Notes: a model not told the origin generated them from the sequence alone. A stretch of 64,000 nucleotides of DNA from Batillaria attramentaria (GCA_018292915.2 JACVVK020000001.1:1408501-1472500), one strand, 5' to 3'; shown: positions 47,201-63,835, counted from the stretch's first letter. Translations and numbers: made by a program.

Positions 47201-48115
47201 TATCATCACTAAGGAGCTAGAGAACATTGGAAAACTTCATCACTAAGGGGTTGGACCATTGGACAACCTCATAAAGATTTAGAGACCATACTTTTTTTCT
47301 TTCTTTCTTTTTTTGTTTTTTTTTTTTTTGTTTTGCTGCTGCCCCAACTCTTTGCCAGCTCCAGTGATGTTCCTCCCAGAGACCTTACTTATTAGGACAA
47401 CCCCAAACATTTTGGTATCATCACTAAGGAGACGGAGACCATAGGACAACCTCACACACTGTGGTATCATCACTAAACAGTTAGAGACCACATGGCAACC
47501 TCGAACGTTGGGCATCGTCGCTAGGGAGTTAGAGACCATCTCAAACATCTCATCACTAAAGAATTAGAGACCATAGGACAACCTCAGACACTATGGCATC
47601 GTGGATAATTTTTAAGGAGTTATTAGATCATAGGACGACCTCAAACATTGTTGTATCAGCATGAAAGAATTAGAGACCACAGGACAACCTCAAACATTGT
47701 GGCGTCATCATTAAGGAGTTAGAGACCACATGACAACTTCAAACATTGTTGTATCATCACTTAAGTGTTAGAGGTCACAGGACAACCTCAAACACCGTGT
47801 CGTCATCATGAAGGAGTTAGAGACCACATGACAACTTCAAACATTGTTGTATCATCACTTAAGTGTTACAGGCCACAGGACCACCCCAAATATTGTGGCA
47901 TCATCACTAAAGAGTTAGAGATCTATGATAACCCCAAACACTGGGTATCAGAGAGTTCATATTCATTTGGACAACCTTAAACTTTGGCTTCATCACGAAG
48001 GAGTTAGACACCATAGGACAACCTCAAGCATTGAGCATCATCACTAAAGAGTTAGACACCATAGGACAAGGTCCAACATTGTGGTATCATCACTAACGAA
48101 TTGAGGACAACCTCA
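47201..48115. repeat. ~49 bp degenerate minisatellite
   Basis: About 18 diverged units around atcatcactaaggagttaga, gaccataggacaacctcaaa and cattgtggt. It shares aggac.acctcaa with the adjoining 33 bp array, so the two may have a common origin. Confidence 0.88.
47329..47385 (+). repeat. Dispersed repeat R6, partial copy 3
   Basis: Again preceded by poly(T): gctgctgccccaactctttg, ccagctccagtgatgttcct. It interrupts the ~49 bp tandem array. Confidence 0.6.
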
Positions 48116-49664
48116 TTGTCGCATTTCCCTGACTACGGTAGTGGGGTTCAAAGGATTTATACGAAATACCAGTACCAGGTATTCATAAATACGACATTCT
48201 AAATACTGATGGCAGTCTGAATATCCAGAAGCTTAACTGGAAAAGGCCTCTAACCTTTTATATTATAGTTTATTGCGGTAGTGTGTAATCTGCAAGACTT
48301 GTGGAATGTGTGACAAAACTCATCAAGTATGTGAAAGGCAAAAACGTGTTCTGTTCATTGGCAGGCAAGCACAAAACACTCCCCTCTCTGCTTCAATGCC
48401 CACGGATCAAACAACTCACATTTTCACTGAGGGCTGACAGCGGTAGTTCCCGACCTTCTCGTGCCAGGCACGATTTTGCACAAACTCTGTTTCTCAATAA
48501 TTTCTGAAGAAAATAAAATTGTGCGAAATAGAAATTACCTCCACCATAGAGGCAATTTTCTCGTGATGTCTTAACAAAAGTATATGGCCGGTACTTGTTT
48601 AGCTTTAGATGTTCTAAATACAACGTACTCAGTCTGAAGTTCACTTGTGCTAGACGAAGAAGAAAAAGACAGGCAGGCAAACACAGAGCCTGAGTGTGAA
48701 AGGGTTTGAGGTTGTTTTGTCTAATTTACCTGGGTGGTTCGCCAGCTCAAGTTTACCTTTTTTGTATCAGCCCCAAGTTTTTGAAGGGGGAAAACCACAA
48801 ACGAACAAGAACAGCCTATTTCAAACATTTGTCAAAGCAAGAGCTGTTTGGTACTATTGACAAGCAAGGCCTTTGATACTGTTTTACAATGCCATCATCA
48901 AGTGTTTGTTTTCGTCCACGGTCTCGGCGACTATGGCAGAAAGCTTGCGGGAGGTCGGACCACCTATTCTTAACAAGGGTCTATGGAAAACTTGAAGGCG
49001 CCAGGGCAGCTAATAAAAGTTGATCTGTTTTGCCCATAGTCATCCATCAAACATGTCGCGCCAGGCGACGGCGTCTGTTGTGGAAGGAACAATCGAATTT
49101 CGCACTACTACTTCAACAAAATCGGTTCAGCTCGATTCATCCCTAAACTCCTCCCCTTGCTGTCTTTCCCTGAGTTTCACGCCTGTAGTCACATCCTCTT
49201 TTCAGCATCAATGTAGCACATCCTCACACTGATAGAACTATTCTTCCTTAATCCGGTCACTTTCATTCCTTCCTTTTTAGAGGCTCAGGTTTTACTCTTC
49301 TTCTTTTTTTTCTTTTTTTTTTTTTTCTTTTTTTTTTGGGGGGGGGAGGGGGGGGAGCGTATCGGTAAACTCTACTCTCGCTCCATTGCTTCTCAAGGCC
49401 CAGCTATCGTTTCAAGTGCGGAAGGGGGTCGAGTTGGTAAACGCAGTCCTCCTCAAATACCCATTACGGCAGTGATGGCTCAATGGTTGAGACGGGGCGC
49501 GGAGCAGTGCTGTGATATGATGATTTTATGATGATGATTTGGAGGGACAGGCGGAGTGCTGGGGTGGAGGACAAAACCCCAGGACAGGTCGACGTGTGCG
49601 AGCGGTGGGGTGCCGTTCTTGTCGAGTCCTGGGTGAGTTTCTGAATAGGGCGTTTTGGACACGC

Positions 49665-49665
<1 letters not shown>
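48116..49665. other. Mostly unique DNA
   Basis: Holds the weak RT remnant at 48.87 kb and a T-run/G-run tract at 49300-49360. No gene recognised. Confidence 0.4.
48868..49020 (+). pseudogene. Possible decayed reverse-transcriptase fragment
   Basis: One frame reads SKAFDTVLQ, which resembles the DFSKAFDTV motif of LINE reverse transcriptases, and a nearby frame reads VYGKLEGARA. Frames shift within 150 bp and no other RT motif is intact. Weak. Confidence 0.25.

Positions 49666-49709
<44 letters not shown>
49666..49709. repeat. (GT)n microsatellite
   Basis: About 21 dinucleotides. Confidence 0.95.
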
Positions 49710-49710
<1 letters not shown>

Positions 49711-49905
49711 ACAATCAGCAGATGTGGTGTTCGCAGATGTGGTGTTTCGGTGTGGTAAGGCTCGGTCAGTTTTCAAACGTGCATTACATGTTGTACATCA
49801 GGACACAAGACAGAAGCAGACACTGGGACAGCGTTGGATACTGGTAACGTTCAATCTCCCTCTCAGGTCCAGATCAAATGGTGACTGGGCCATGGTCCTT
49901 TTCGG

Positions 49906-50214
49906 TTGATAGTCGGTCCTTTGAGCAGTGTGATGTGCCCCCAACTCTTATCCTTTCTACAGTGTATAACTGAAAGAGCCTGCCTGTATCTATTCTGGAA
50001 TGAAAAGTGGGGAAACTTTTATTTGAAAGCAAATAACACACCTTTCATTTTTGATAATTTGACTGAAGCTCTTCTAATAAAAAAGAGGTTTCAAGATGTT
50101 ACATATTTTAATGATCATATTACCTTTTTTCTTCTCCGAAATCTCGTGGTCTTCAGTCCAAATTTGTCAACGGGCAAAGGTGAATCAGACGCCCAGAGAA
50201 CACAGTCCAGTTAA
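49906..50214 (+). other. Unrecognised 102-codon open frame
   Basis: Plus frame with segments such as LYLFWNEKWGNFYLKANNTP and TEALLIKKRFQDVTYFNDHI. It is not low-complexity, but it is AT-rich and lacks clear splice or start signals. It could be a retroelement remnant or chance. Confidence 0.2.
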
Positions 50215-50812
50215 AAGCATCTTACTATACCCTCACCCCTCTCTGGCACCCACCTGCCCGCCCCCGCGCCAAACAACAGAACTTTGCCATACGATTTAAT
50301 TGGAAGTGCCATTGCTGGAGATTATTCAGTAAATGGTGAACAAAATAAACGGTTCTTTATCACAACTTCTCCACCATCCACCAACCAGACCACCTGGCTG
50401 TTGCGGTTCCGGTCGGTCCCAGTTCAGCATTCAGGCCGGTGAAAAATCACGCGCTCTCTAATGCGCACACGCAGACAACTTCAGGTTTGAGTTGTATTTT
50501 TCGGGCTGAGTCTTGAGCTGTGCCCCTCGTGCGGTCGGTGCATGACAGACAGGCCAACTGGGTACTCCAAAACCTTACGTCCTTACGTCCCTTAACCGAC
50601 ACAAAAGGCAGAGCTGCTTTCATGAATAGTTTCGTACACTGTGAACCACTCGTTTGTGACACGCCAGCAAACAGGTTTTATTGAACTTGGCAGATGTGAC
50701 ATATGTTGACGCTAGGCTGCCCTCCACTATCATAACCGCTACAGCCAACAAAGGCTGCCAGATCCCGCTGATGTTTCTTTCGATGTCACAGAGGAGAAAG
50801 CGGCAAAGCCCC

Positions 50813-50816
<4 letters not shown>

Positions 50817-50909
<93 letters not shown>

Positions 50910-50910
50910 G
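50817..50910. repeat. (CA)n with CACG block
   Basis: About 94 bp. Confidence 0.95.
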
Positions 50911-51680
50911 CCTGAACGGGTATATGTTATACCTCTGGCGTGCAAAGACGCTTAGACAGTATTCAGACCGGATGGTCAACTCTCACTCCGTTGTCGTAGG
51001 TTGCGCAGGCACCCAAAGTGTGCGACGTGATTTGGCTTAAACATCGCTTTGAAATGGATTTATTTTTTTTTTTAATTTTTAAAAAGCTGCAGGCATGGAT
51101 TGCGCTGGTTTGGTTTTCCTTTGTGTGTGTGTGTGCGTGTGTGTGTGTGTCTTTCACTCTCTCAGTCCAAACCCACCCATGATCAGTCGAGGGACCACAC
51201 GCATGTGAACGCGCATTACAACAAGCAGCATAACTTGACTCCGAAGCTCTCGCCGCCACCTTCTCCGTGCACCGCTGACAAAACCCTGAAAAGGGAACCA
51301 TTTAAACGGCTCCCCCACTTTCCACACCATCCCCCCTGACCCATCCATCCGGTTTTCTCCCTCTCAACCTTTTTTTGCGCGAGTACAATTTGTCCTTCCT
51401 ATTTTAACATGACATTCTTTCAGTTATGCGTGTGCCATAACTGTTGGAATTCTCTGTGTGTCCTTTCCACTCATTTGAGCCGTGCGCGATTTTGTTTGGG
51501 TTGAAAAAAATGTATTCATTTCTGTCGCTAAATGCAAACAGTGAATTGTGTCTGGGTTCTCGTCGCGTGAGAGTGAAACGTCCGGTGAACTGTCACCAAA
51601 TGAAAACGCATAGGCCGCGGCTGGTGTAGTGAATACCGCTTACCAGGCTTCATAGCAGAGAATATATGGAATATATTCAA

Positions 51681-51812
51681 GTTGGGAGTCTAACGTCCTT
51701 TTCCACCGCGTATGGGTGATATCAAAGACGGGGCAACGAGAAAAAGGCCAGCACAAATATTTGGCCACAGCCGGGATTCAAATTCACAATGGTTTTAATT
51801 ATTAAAAGTCCT
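51681..51812 (-). mobile_element. Degraded SINE fragment, B-like
   Basis: The tail and middle are recognisable (gtctaacgtccttttccacc, gaaaaaggccagcac). The tRNA head is decayed after ggattcaaattcac. It abuts the nested SINE pair to its right, in the same orientation. Confidence 0.75.
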
Positions 51813-51825
51813 TCTGCAAAATGAC

Positions 51826-52189
51826 GGATGGGTGAGGTGGGTGCGCAAGGGTTGAACATCTTTTTTTCCCACCAGTTATGGGTGGGTGTTTGGGGGTTTA
51901 ACGTCCTTTTCCACCACATATGGGTGATACACTATCAAAGACGGGGCAACGATGAAAAAGCCAGCACAAATATTTGGCCCCAGCCGGGATACGAACTCAC
52001 GACCCGAGCATTAGAAGTCCAACGCTCTACCATTCGGCCACCCCGGCTCCCCCCAGATATGGGTGATAACAAAGACGGGGCAACGAGAAAAAGGCCAGCA
52101 CAGGTATTTGGCCCCAGCCGGGAATCGAACTCACGACCCAAGCATAGAAACTTCAATGCTCAACCGCTCAGCTGTCTCGGCTCCCATTT
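51826..52189 (-). mobile_element. Older B-type SINE split by a younger SINE
   Basis: The two halves (51826-51884 and 52053-52189) make one SINE once the inner copy is removed. Outer duplication TGCAAAATGAC at 51815-51825 and 52190-52200. B features: gagaaaaaggccagc and gggaatcgaactc. Confidence 0.88.
51885..52052 (-). mobile_element. Younger A-type SINE nested in a B-type SINE
   Basis: Full-length A2 copy (gatgaaaaagccagc, gggatacgaactc). Its duplication CCAG(T/A)TATGGGTG at 51872-51884 and 52053-52065 is made of sequence belonging to the outer SINE, which proves the insertion order. Confidence 0.92.
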
Positions 52190-52200
52190 TGCAAAATGAC

Positions 52201-53210
52201 TGTAGATCTCCCTTAATCTTCTTGGCAGGTGGCAAACAACACGCCATGAAAAATAACCTCAGACTTGAAGGAAGATATTTATCCGTGGATAGGAAAATTG
52301 CAAGATGCCCGCATGAAAACAGACTGATGACATAAACACAAATATTAACAAATATCAAATAAAAACAACGACGTTTAAACCAACAAAGCGTTGGTAACAG
52401 ATGCAAACGAGAGATCTGCCTGTGCTGGGTTGTTCTTTCAGCACACGAACCACTAAAAATCTATGCGTTTTTAGTGTGTGACAGTGTATTACAACCCCCC
52501 CCCCCCCCCATATCTTTTCAGATATCGGAGCGCACCCGTTAAAGATGAATGCACCCAGAGACGCGTGGGTAATGTGATTAAGGACACATTTTCGACCTTT
52601 TCACAAACGGTGAACAGAAGCTGAAGAACGCTGTCTCGTTTTCTGTCGGCCGAAAGAGTTGGCGCGCTGTTGCATAGCTGTGCCTAATCTTTTGATAACG
52701 CGTAAATCACAATCATTTCTGCTATCGAATCGAAAGGGTGTCGTTTTAATGTATACACTGGGGGGTGGGTGAAAATCTCACCGGGTTTCATGTTTTCCGC
52801 GGTACTTTCTTTTCACTGAAAGTGTGAGTAGCTCATACCTTAAGTTCATTGCACTGAACATCCTCTGTGTGTGTGTGTATGTGTGTGTGTATTTTGCCGC
52901 CTGATTCACTGGTAGACCACCCCAGTCGCAGATCAGTGTATATACTGCTGTTTAGTCGGGTTCGTACCAAGTACATACACCGCATAAAACATCTGGGAAA
53001 AAGGGTCTAAGCGCCAGGACTTTGATAAATTCTTAGGTCCTTTTTTTTCCATATGAATCATAATGTTGATCGTTTGTGCGTTCGCGCCTCTTATTGAGAA
53101 CTTTTCTATTGAAAGACCGACAATAAGCGAGAGTCACTGAAGCACTGGAAATAAGATTGTTGTACAGTCAACTGAATTACTACCGTTCATAACTTTTCTC
53201 TTACGAGCCT
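52201..53210. other. No gene seen
   Basis: Unique AT-rich DNA with a C-run at 52495-52510 and a short (GT)n at 52866-52890. Confidence 0.4.
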
Positions 53211-53498
53211 GGGCCCGTATGTAGAACTCGAGGTTAATTTAACCCACAGCTACGGGCCTAACCCAGACTAGGACAAAAGAAACCCCAAAACAAAATTAAA
53301 TTTAAAAAAAGGAAGCGAAGAAAGAAAGACAAAAATCCTTCTATAACGGCATAGGCACCTTGCTGGAATGGACCCGCCTCCTGATTAAAAAAAAAAAAAA
53401 AAAAAAAGCAGAAAATTTAACCCTAGAGCTAGTTTAGTTCGAGGTTAGACTCTAACCCGGGGCTAAACTCCCTAACCTCGACTTGTCCATGCGGGCTC
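53211..53498. mobile_element. MITE family M1, copy 3
   Basis: 288 bp and the most diverged of the three. The right terminus has decayed to catgcgggctc, and a poly(A) expansion lies at 53388-53406. Confidence 0.8.
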
Positions 53499-54136
53499 TG
53501 GTGTCGTGTCGCTGAAACGAGGGATGTTATGTATTGTTGTCATGTTACTGTGACGTGTTGGTACTGGCTTTCCTTTCCTGCTGTAATATACTCAGCTGGT
53601 GAAAACTTTAAAAAATGAATACATAAATACATAAAAGAAACGAGGAAGAAAACGCGGGCAGTCAGTGAAGTACCACGGTTTTGATTGGCTGCCGCTTAGT
53701 CAGGTTCAATGGCTGCCGGTTTGGTTGGCTGTCTGCGGCATTCCTAAAAATAAGGGTAATGACAACAGCTGGGATATCATATGGAGAATGTGACGAGAAA
53801 CGCACGCTCACAGAGACAGAGAGAGAGAGATGACACATTTCGCCTACTACAGGAACTGAAGCTGACGACTGAGGAGGTCCGGCGGGAGAAATAGAGGAGT
53901 CAGATAAGATGACGTATTCCGAATGCGGAAGGGCGACAACTCTGCACACCTCTTTATCTTATCCGGGTTTGTTGATGGATGGACGTGTCTTTTCGATTAT
54001 AATCCCCACTACTAAGCCTCACTCCGTCTGTCCGCACCAGTGTAAAGCACGGACCCTGAACTGATGTCACGATGGGGTTAACGTTCGTTCGGACGAGAGG
54101 GTGTTTGCGTCAGAAAAGAAACTCATTGAATGAAAC

Positions 54137-54328
54137 GGGTGGGTGGGTGTTAGGAGTTTCACGTCCTTCAGTTTCCACCAAGTAAGGGTGATATCAAAGA
54201 CGGGGCAACGAGAAAAAGGCCAGCAGAAATATTTGGCCCCAGCCGGGATTCGAACTCACGACCCGAGCGTTGAGACGCCAATGCTCTACCATTCGGCTAT
54301 ACCGCCCCCCCCCCCCCCCCCCCCTCTC
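54137..54328 (-). mobile_element. tRNA-derived SINE, subfamily B
   Basis: Canonical B box. A C-run expansion lies at the head end. Flanks TGAATGAAAC (54127-54136) and TGAATGACAC (54329-54338). Confidence 0.88.
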
Positions 54329-54766
54329 TGAATGACACAAAACCGAGTATGCTAACTGTGTGCACGATCTTAGCTCGGTCGGTGTGACGATAGACAACAG
54401 CGGTATATAATTCTTTGCACTTCTGGTTGGTTTGTTTGGTTTGGTTTGGTTTGGTTATTTGGGGTTTTTTGTTGTTGTTTTGTTTGTTGTCTTTTTTGTT
54501 TTTGTTTTTGGAGGGTTTTTGTTTGTTTGTTTGTTTGCTTTTTTGTTTGTTTGTTGTTTTTCTGGGGGGGGGGGATCAGTCGGGGTTTTTTTTAATTATT
54601 AGATATTATGGCTTCGATATATGGTAGGGTATGAGAAAGAACAAAACAGAGATGGAACTCAGTAATCCGGCCGCTATGCACGTTTTGGCAACTGAATTTT
54701 TAAGAACTGGGAGGAACATTGCCTAAGAGATAGTTTTAAACACTGGGAGTGTGTGAGATGGGTGGA

Positions 54767-54767
<1 letters not shown>

Positions 54768-54803
<36 letters not shown>
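54768..54803. repeat. (CA)n microsatellite
   Basis: Short CA run. Confidence 0.93.
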
Positions 54804-54806
<3 letters not shown>

Positions 54807-55205
54807 GCTTAAGGTCAGTCAATTTTCGAGAACGAGAGAGAGACAGAAAGAACACGACAGAGCCGGAAAGAGGGATAAGAGAAACTTCAACATCGGGAGA
54901 GGTTCAACACAGTGCCTACTCAAGCGGCTAACACGCAAATCATTTTGCAAAAGTCAAAATAATGATTTTTCCTTCCCATGCCCCGCACAATAACCCCCTT
55001 ACAAACTAAACAGCCTTCTCACTGTCGTGTAGACCGCACACGACACGAAAAGTTCTTTCTTCAAATGGCCACCCTGTCAGGCAGACATTTTCTGACTGAT
55101 TTGCTCCAGCAAAAAGCCCGTGACAGCCTGTTACGTTGGGGACGACGCATTGTAGGCACAAAAGGCGGGCAGGTCACAGTAGTGACACAGACAGGCAGAT
55201 GGTGG

Positions 55206-55239
<34 letters not shown>
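55206..55239. repeat. (CA)n microsatellite
   Basis: Short CA run. Confidence 0.93.
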
Positions 55240-55241
<2 letters not shown>

Positions 55242-55407
55242 ATAAGAGAGGCACACAAAGAAAGAGATAGACAGACAGGCAGGGAACGAAAGAACAAACG
55301 GACGACATGGATATGCGATACGGTGAGATGCAGAAGAACAGTTTGTCTTTCGCGGCTGATCGTTAAATACTACGTTGAAAAGTACAGAAGCAGTATTTAA
55401 AAAGAGA

Positions 55408-55578
55408 GGGGGGGGGGAGGGAGGGGGGTTAACGGCGTCCTTTTCCATCACTGACATAAGGGTGATATCAAAGACGGGGCAACGAGAAAAAGGCAAGCAC
55501 AAATATTTGGCCCCAGTCGGGATTCGAACTCACGCCCTGTGCATTAGAAGTCCTACCGCTCGGCTATCCTATCTCCCC
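55408..55578 (-). mobile_element. tRNA-derived SINE, B-like, diverged
   Basis: Body and head are recognisable (gagaaaaaggcaagc, gggattcgaactcacg). The tail is altered to ggggggttaacggcg. Purine-rich GAGA tracts on both sides hide any duplication. Confidence 0.82.
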
Positions 55579-55767
55579 CAGAGAGAGAGAGAGAGAGAAC
55601 TCAGAACTCTTTATTTCACTGACACTGATATTTTGTCCACTGAAAGATCTGAACACACTTTAAAAACTCAAAGGACACTCATATATGCACAATTTCAGTG
55701 TTTACTAGAACTGTTACCAACTGTCGCACAAACTAGAACAGGATGTTATTTCTCCATTCGAACTGAA

Positions 55768-55781
55768 CGCACGCGCACGCG

Positions 55782-55830
<49 letters not shown>
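55768..55830. repeat. (CG/CA)n microsatellite
   Basis: acgcgcacgcgc then CA. Confidence 0.94.
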
Positions 55831-55831
<1 letters not shown>

Positions 55832-55989
55832 CATACACGCAAGCACGCGCGGAGCGAGCCACTGACATACTCGCTCCTACACTCACACCGAACCAAATAC
55901 GGGGGGGGGGGGGGGGGATTGTTGTTTTTTGTTTGTTTGTTTTTTTCCAGAAGGCAGGCTTTACAAGGTATTCGCAGAGCACGTAACAA

Positions 55990-56970
55990 TAAAATGTTTA
56001 AAGGCGGGGAGAGAGAGGACGAACTTTTTTCTTCAGTGGTTTATGATACAACCGGCAACAGCCATTGTCTTCCTCGACCAGCAGTAGGTAATGTAAGGAC
56101 TGATATAGAAGATAGCTGTATACATCAACACCAGCTCTCTCCCGGCCTCTGGACGCCCCAACCCCCCGCAACTAGTACTCACAGTCAAAGTACCTTTCGC
56201 CGACTAATATCGCTATTATCTCCGAGACCTACCACTGCTACACCTAAAACCTGTTACGGAGAAGTGGTCGTCCCGATAAGGACAGACAGTAGACATCCAC
56301 CATCAGGCTACAGATGACTTGCCAACGATGGCTGCCATTTCCCGAATCCTTTCTCCCCATTAGGGCTTAGTAAAGGCGATGGCTGAGTCACCTTCAGTGT
56401 CTTAACATCGCATTAATTTTACTATAGCGAGCATCACCCCTCACCGTAGACAGTACGGGCGACAAAGTGGACCATGAATGATGATGATACAATCTTCAAG
56501 GATGGACAAGAGGTATCCCAAGGTTTTTGTTGTTTTAGTTGTTGTTTCGGGTTTTTGTTGTTGTTGTTTGTTGGGTTTTTGTTTGTTTGTTGTTTGTTGT
56601 TGTTGTTGTTTTGTTGTTGTTGTTTGGGTTGCTTTTTTCTTTTTTTCTTTTTTTTTTTTTTTTTCTTTTTTTTTTTTGGGGGGGGGGGAGGTTTTTTTTT
56701 CATACTTGTCCTGCTACATGTACCCGAGTCTTCTGCATGCAAACCAGTCCGTTTCGCTATCCAAGCAGATCGGCTATTGAAAAAATAAATAAATAAATAA
56801 AACACGCTGTGTCGGATCGGCACTGTCTGTGCGCGCGCGTATGCCTGAACATACTTAGGCAATATCAACCTCCAGGGAGAAAGGGGCAGCTTTCGGAGCA
56901 GGGGAAAGAACCCCATTTTCATTTCTGGCCTATAAAAGTCAAAGAGTAGCTCCCCCTGCGGTAACTGAAG
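55990..56970. other. No gene recognised; low-complexity T/G tracts
   Basis: 56520-56700 is GTT, poly(T) and G-run DNA, which explains the FFFF/CCCC frames. 56000-56320 has an unremarkable open frame. Confidence 0.4.
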
Positions 56971-57071
56971 GTGCAATTGGCGCCGTGTTCTACGACATCG
57001 ACTTCCATCTGCCTCGATTCAGCACGCCGGCGATGTTCACCTTCAAGAACGCCACACTCATTCAGTCATAA
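56971..57071 (+). CDS. Candidate terminal coding exon, plus strand
   Basis: After a possible acceptor (gtaactgaag), the frame reads AIGAVFYDIDFHLPRFSTP, AMFTFKNATLIQS and then TAA at 57069-57071. Third positions are rich in G/C (GGC GCC GTG TTC TAC GAC ATC GAC), as expected of coding DNA, and the frame is also open upstream. It would end convergently with the RPIA transcript. The family is not recognised, and the acceptor lacks a strong pyrimidine tract. Confidence 0.25.
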
Positions 57072-58967
57072 AAAAGAGAAAGAAAAAAAAAAAACATAAA
57101 CACAAGCTGTCTCAAAAACCATTTTATGACCCCACAGACAGCGATCCTTTTTTGAAAATAAGCGTACAATTTTGTAACCCTTGAGCACTCACACATAATT
57201 CTCCAAAAATTAAAGGCATAAATCTTTTTGGAAGCTAATATCCATTTATTTTTCTTCAGGAAAAATGGAAAGAATGACTTACCATGTTGTGCCACTGCAT
57301 GAAAGAAATAAATCAGATAGGTTGCCATAACCCCAGACTGACGGCTACACATTAATCCAAGACAGCAGATAAGCAACTCAACTGTTTGTCCAAGAACATA
57401 AGCACCCCACATTTATTCCTAGTTTTGCAGAATATTTCTACATTTTCATATTCATGTTTACAGCTCAAATGATTACACTGCAAATGGAAGAACACATACA
57501 CGCACACACAAACAAAACTGAACACAGACTAGTACATGTAATACGAAAATTTGAAAAAACGAATGCAATTTGATTTAGCAAATGAAAAACATCAAAACTG
57601 AACAAAGACACTATTGTCACCAGTAAATGAACGCTACATGGTTAGGTGATTCCCTGAGAAATAAACCAAGGAACTACTGGCAAGTTTCATTAGTTAATGT
57701 TCATTTAACTTGTGCATAATGCTGTATGTTTTGCACCCCGTCCTCCATCCCCACCCTACCCCATCCAGATCCTCGTAATTACGAACACTGAAACATGGCC
57801 AAGGGATATCAGGAAAATAATCTGACAAAAATTAGAAAACAAAAAGGAACAAGTCATGCACTGTCAACCAAAACAAATAATAATAATAATAATAATAAAC
57901 AGTAGATTGTAGCAAAACGCACTTATAAGTAATGCAAAGGTCAGCTACAGAAAAAGTTTTGCTTCTTGTATATGTGGTACTATCACCATTCAAACAAAAC
58001 AGCTAGAGTTTTACACAAAAGAGACACACAAATGAAGGTCACCTGACAGCCATTTGATGATACTTAATTTAATTGTTATCTGACACATTACCAAGCTGAT
58101 GTAAGCAAGACTTCCAACAATCAGGCTGGGGAATTGCTGAAGGAAAAAAAGACTGAAACCTAGGCCACAGTGCAGCAGTAGTACACTACTGTGGGACAAC
58201 GGGGGGCAACACCCCACTTCAGAAAAACAGATTTTAGCATTTTTAAAGGCATTTAGTAGCCTCTGCTGGCACCCAGAAGTTAAATTCATACTGCCTTGGT
58301 ACTGATATGCAAGCCTTCAAAACTGAAGTCCCATTATATATACTACTACATGTATCATGATTATGTGTGCAACCTTTTCCCCCTTCCTTTTTTCAGCTGA
58401 AACTTGGATTTTTTGGCTGAAAGTATAAGAAATTTGACTGAAAATTGCCAAATGACTGACAATTCCCCAGCCTGAACAATATAGGAAGAACCGTACACAC
58501 ACAGCATGCAGAAAAGGGAAACATGCTGGCTCGTACAGGCAGATCAAAGGTCATAACTCTCATGCTGAATTCAACAGATCAACAAACACAGTAAAGATTC
58601 ATAACTTTCAGCTTCAGTAGAGTACATGCCCCATAGCAGAAGTCTCCTGCTTGATCACAATGATGTTGAGAAACAAACATCACTACAACTAGGCTGTAAA
58701 CAGGCTACAAGAAGAGTCAGACAAAAACTGAAAACTGCACTGTGGACTAAATGCATGAATTCTTTACCATCCACATCTTTTTCCATATATATAGTGTACA
58801 TACAATGAAACTTTGCTATACAACACAGGGAATGTTATCCGGTACGTCTGGCTGACAACTGATTGTACATTCAGACATGTGTAACCGAACTTCATGCAGT
58901 CATAGGTGAGAGAACGACAGAGAATCGTTACGTCATAATACATTTAGTCAATGTACTTCTTCCTTTC
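57050..58967 (-). other. Probable long 3' UTR of RPIA
   Basis: About 1.9 kb of AT-rich, largely non-repetitive DNA follows the RPIA stop, unlike the microsatellite-dense DNA further left. AATAAA hexamers on the minus strand (TTTATT on plus) lie at 57417-57412 and 57250-57245 and are candidate poly(A) signals. A foldback element occupies 58122-58474. The extent is inferred and the real transcript end is unknown. Confidence 0.5.
58122..58474. mobile_element. 353 bp foldback MITE in presumed RPIA 3' UTR
   Basis: Begins CAGGCTGGGGAATTG (58122-58136) and ends with its exact reverse complement (58460-58474). Both sides carry the direct repeat AACAAT (58116-58121 and 58475-58480), as expected of a target-site duplication. 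No transposase frame is inside, so it is a non-autonomous DNA transposon. The superfamily is not certain from a 6 bp duplication. Confidence 0.8.
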
Positions 58968-63437
<4,470 letters not shown>

Positions 63438-63760
63438 GATGTCGCCAGAGTTCGTCTTGCCCATGTCACAGGTGTTCACGGATATGCCTGCCGTCCAACC
63501 AGCCTTCGAAATCGGTCGCTGTACCACAGCTCGGTGAGAAATAATGAATAAGGATATCAACCGCATGCTTCACGGAAATGACCTTTGGAATTAGCATTTG
63601 AGCGGATTTGACCTGCCTGCGGAGGTGTGTCACTTTTCAGCGGCTCTCATTGGATGAAATCTAGGAAAAGCTTCGCGGTGGCTCAAATGGTCTCTTCCTG
63701 GAGCCGAAGGCTGTGTGCCGGTTGACGATGTAAATACCTTTTGGTGGTGGTGGTAACAGG
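63438..63760 (-). promoter_or_regulatory. Presumed RPIA 5' UTR and promoter region
   Basis: Lies directly upstream of the first coding exon. The first ~130 bp keep an open frame with two extra in-frame Mets (63464, 63566). I see no TATA box at a convincing position. CpG dinucleotides are moderately frequent around 63390-63560. The assignment is positional only. Confidence 0.4.
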
Positions 63761-63835
63761 GCCGGATCCAGGGGGGGGTTCCACAGGTTCTGGAACCCCC
63801 CCCCTGCAAATGACATGTACCTGTAGATGGACGTT
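63757..63835. repeat. Possible end of a DNA-transposon-like repeat (CAGGGCCGGATCC)
   Basis: Starts CAGGGCCGGATCCAGG and runs into a G-run/C-run foldback around GGTTCTGGAACC. CAGGGCCGG is a familiar start for hAT-like MITEs, but no matching inverse end was found before the window edge. Low certainty. Confidence 0.3.
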
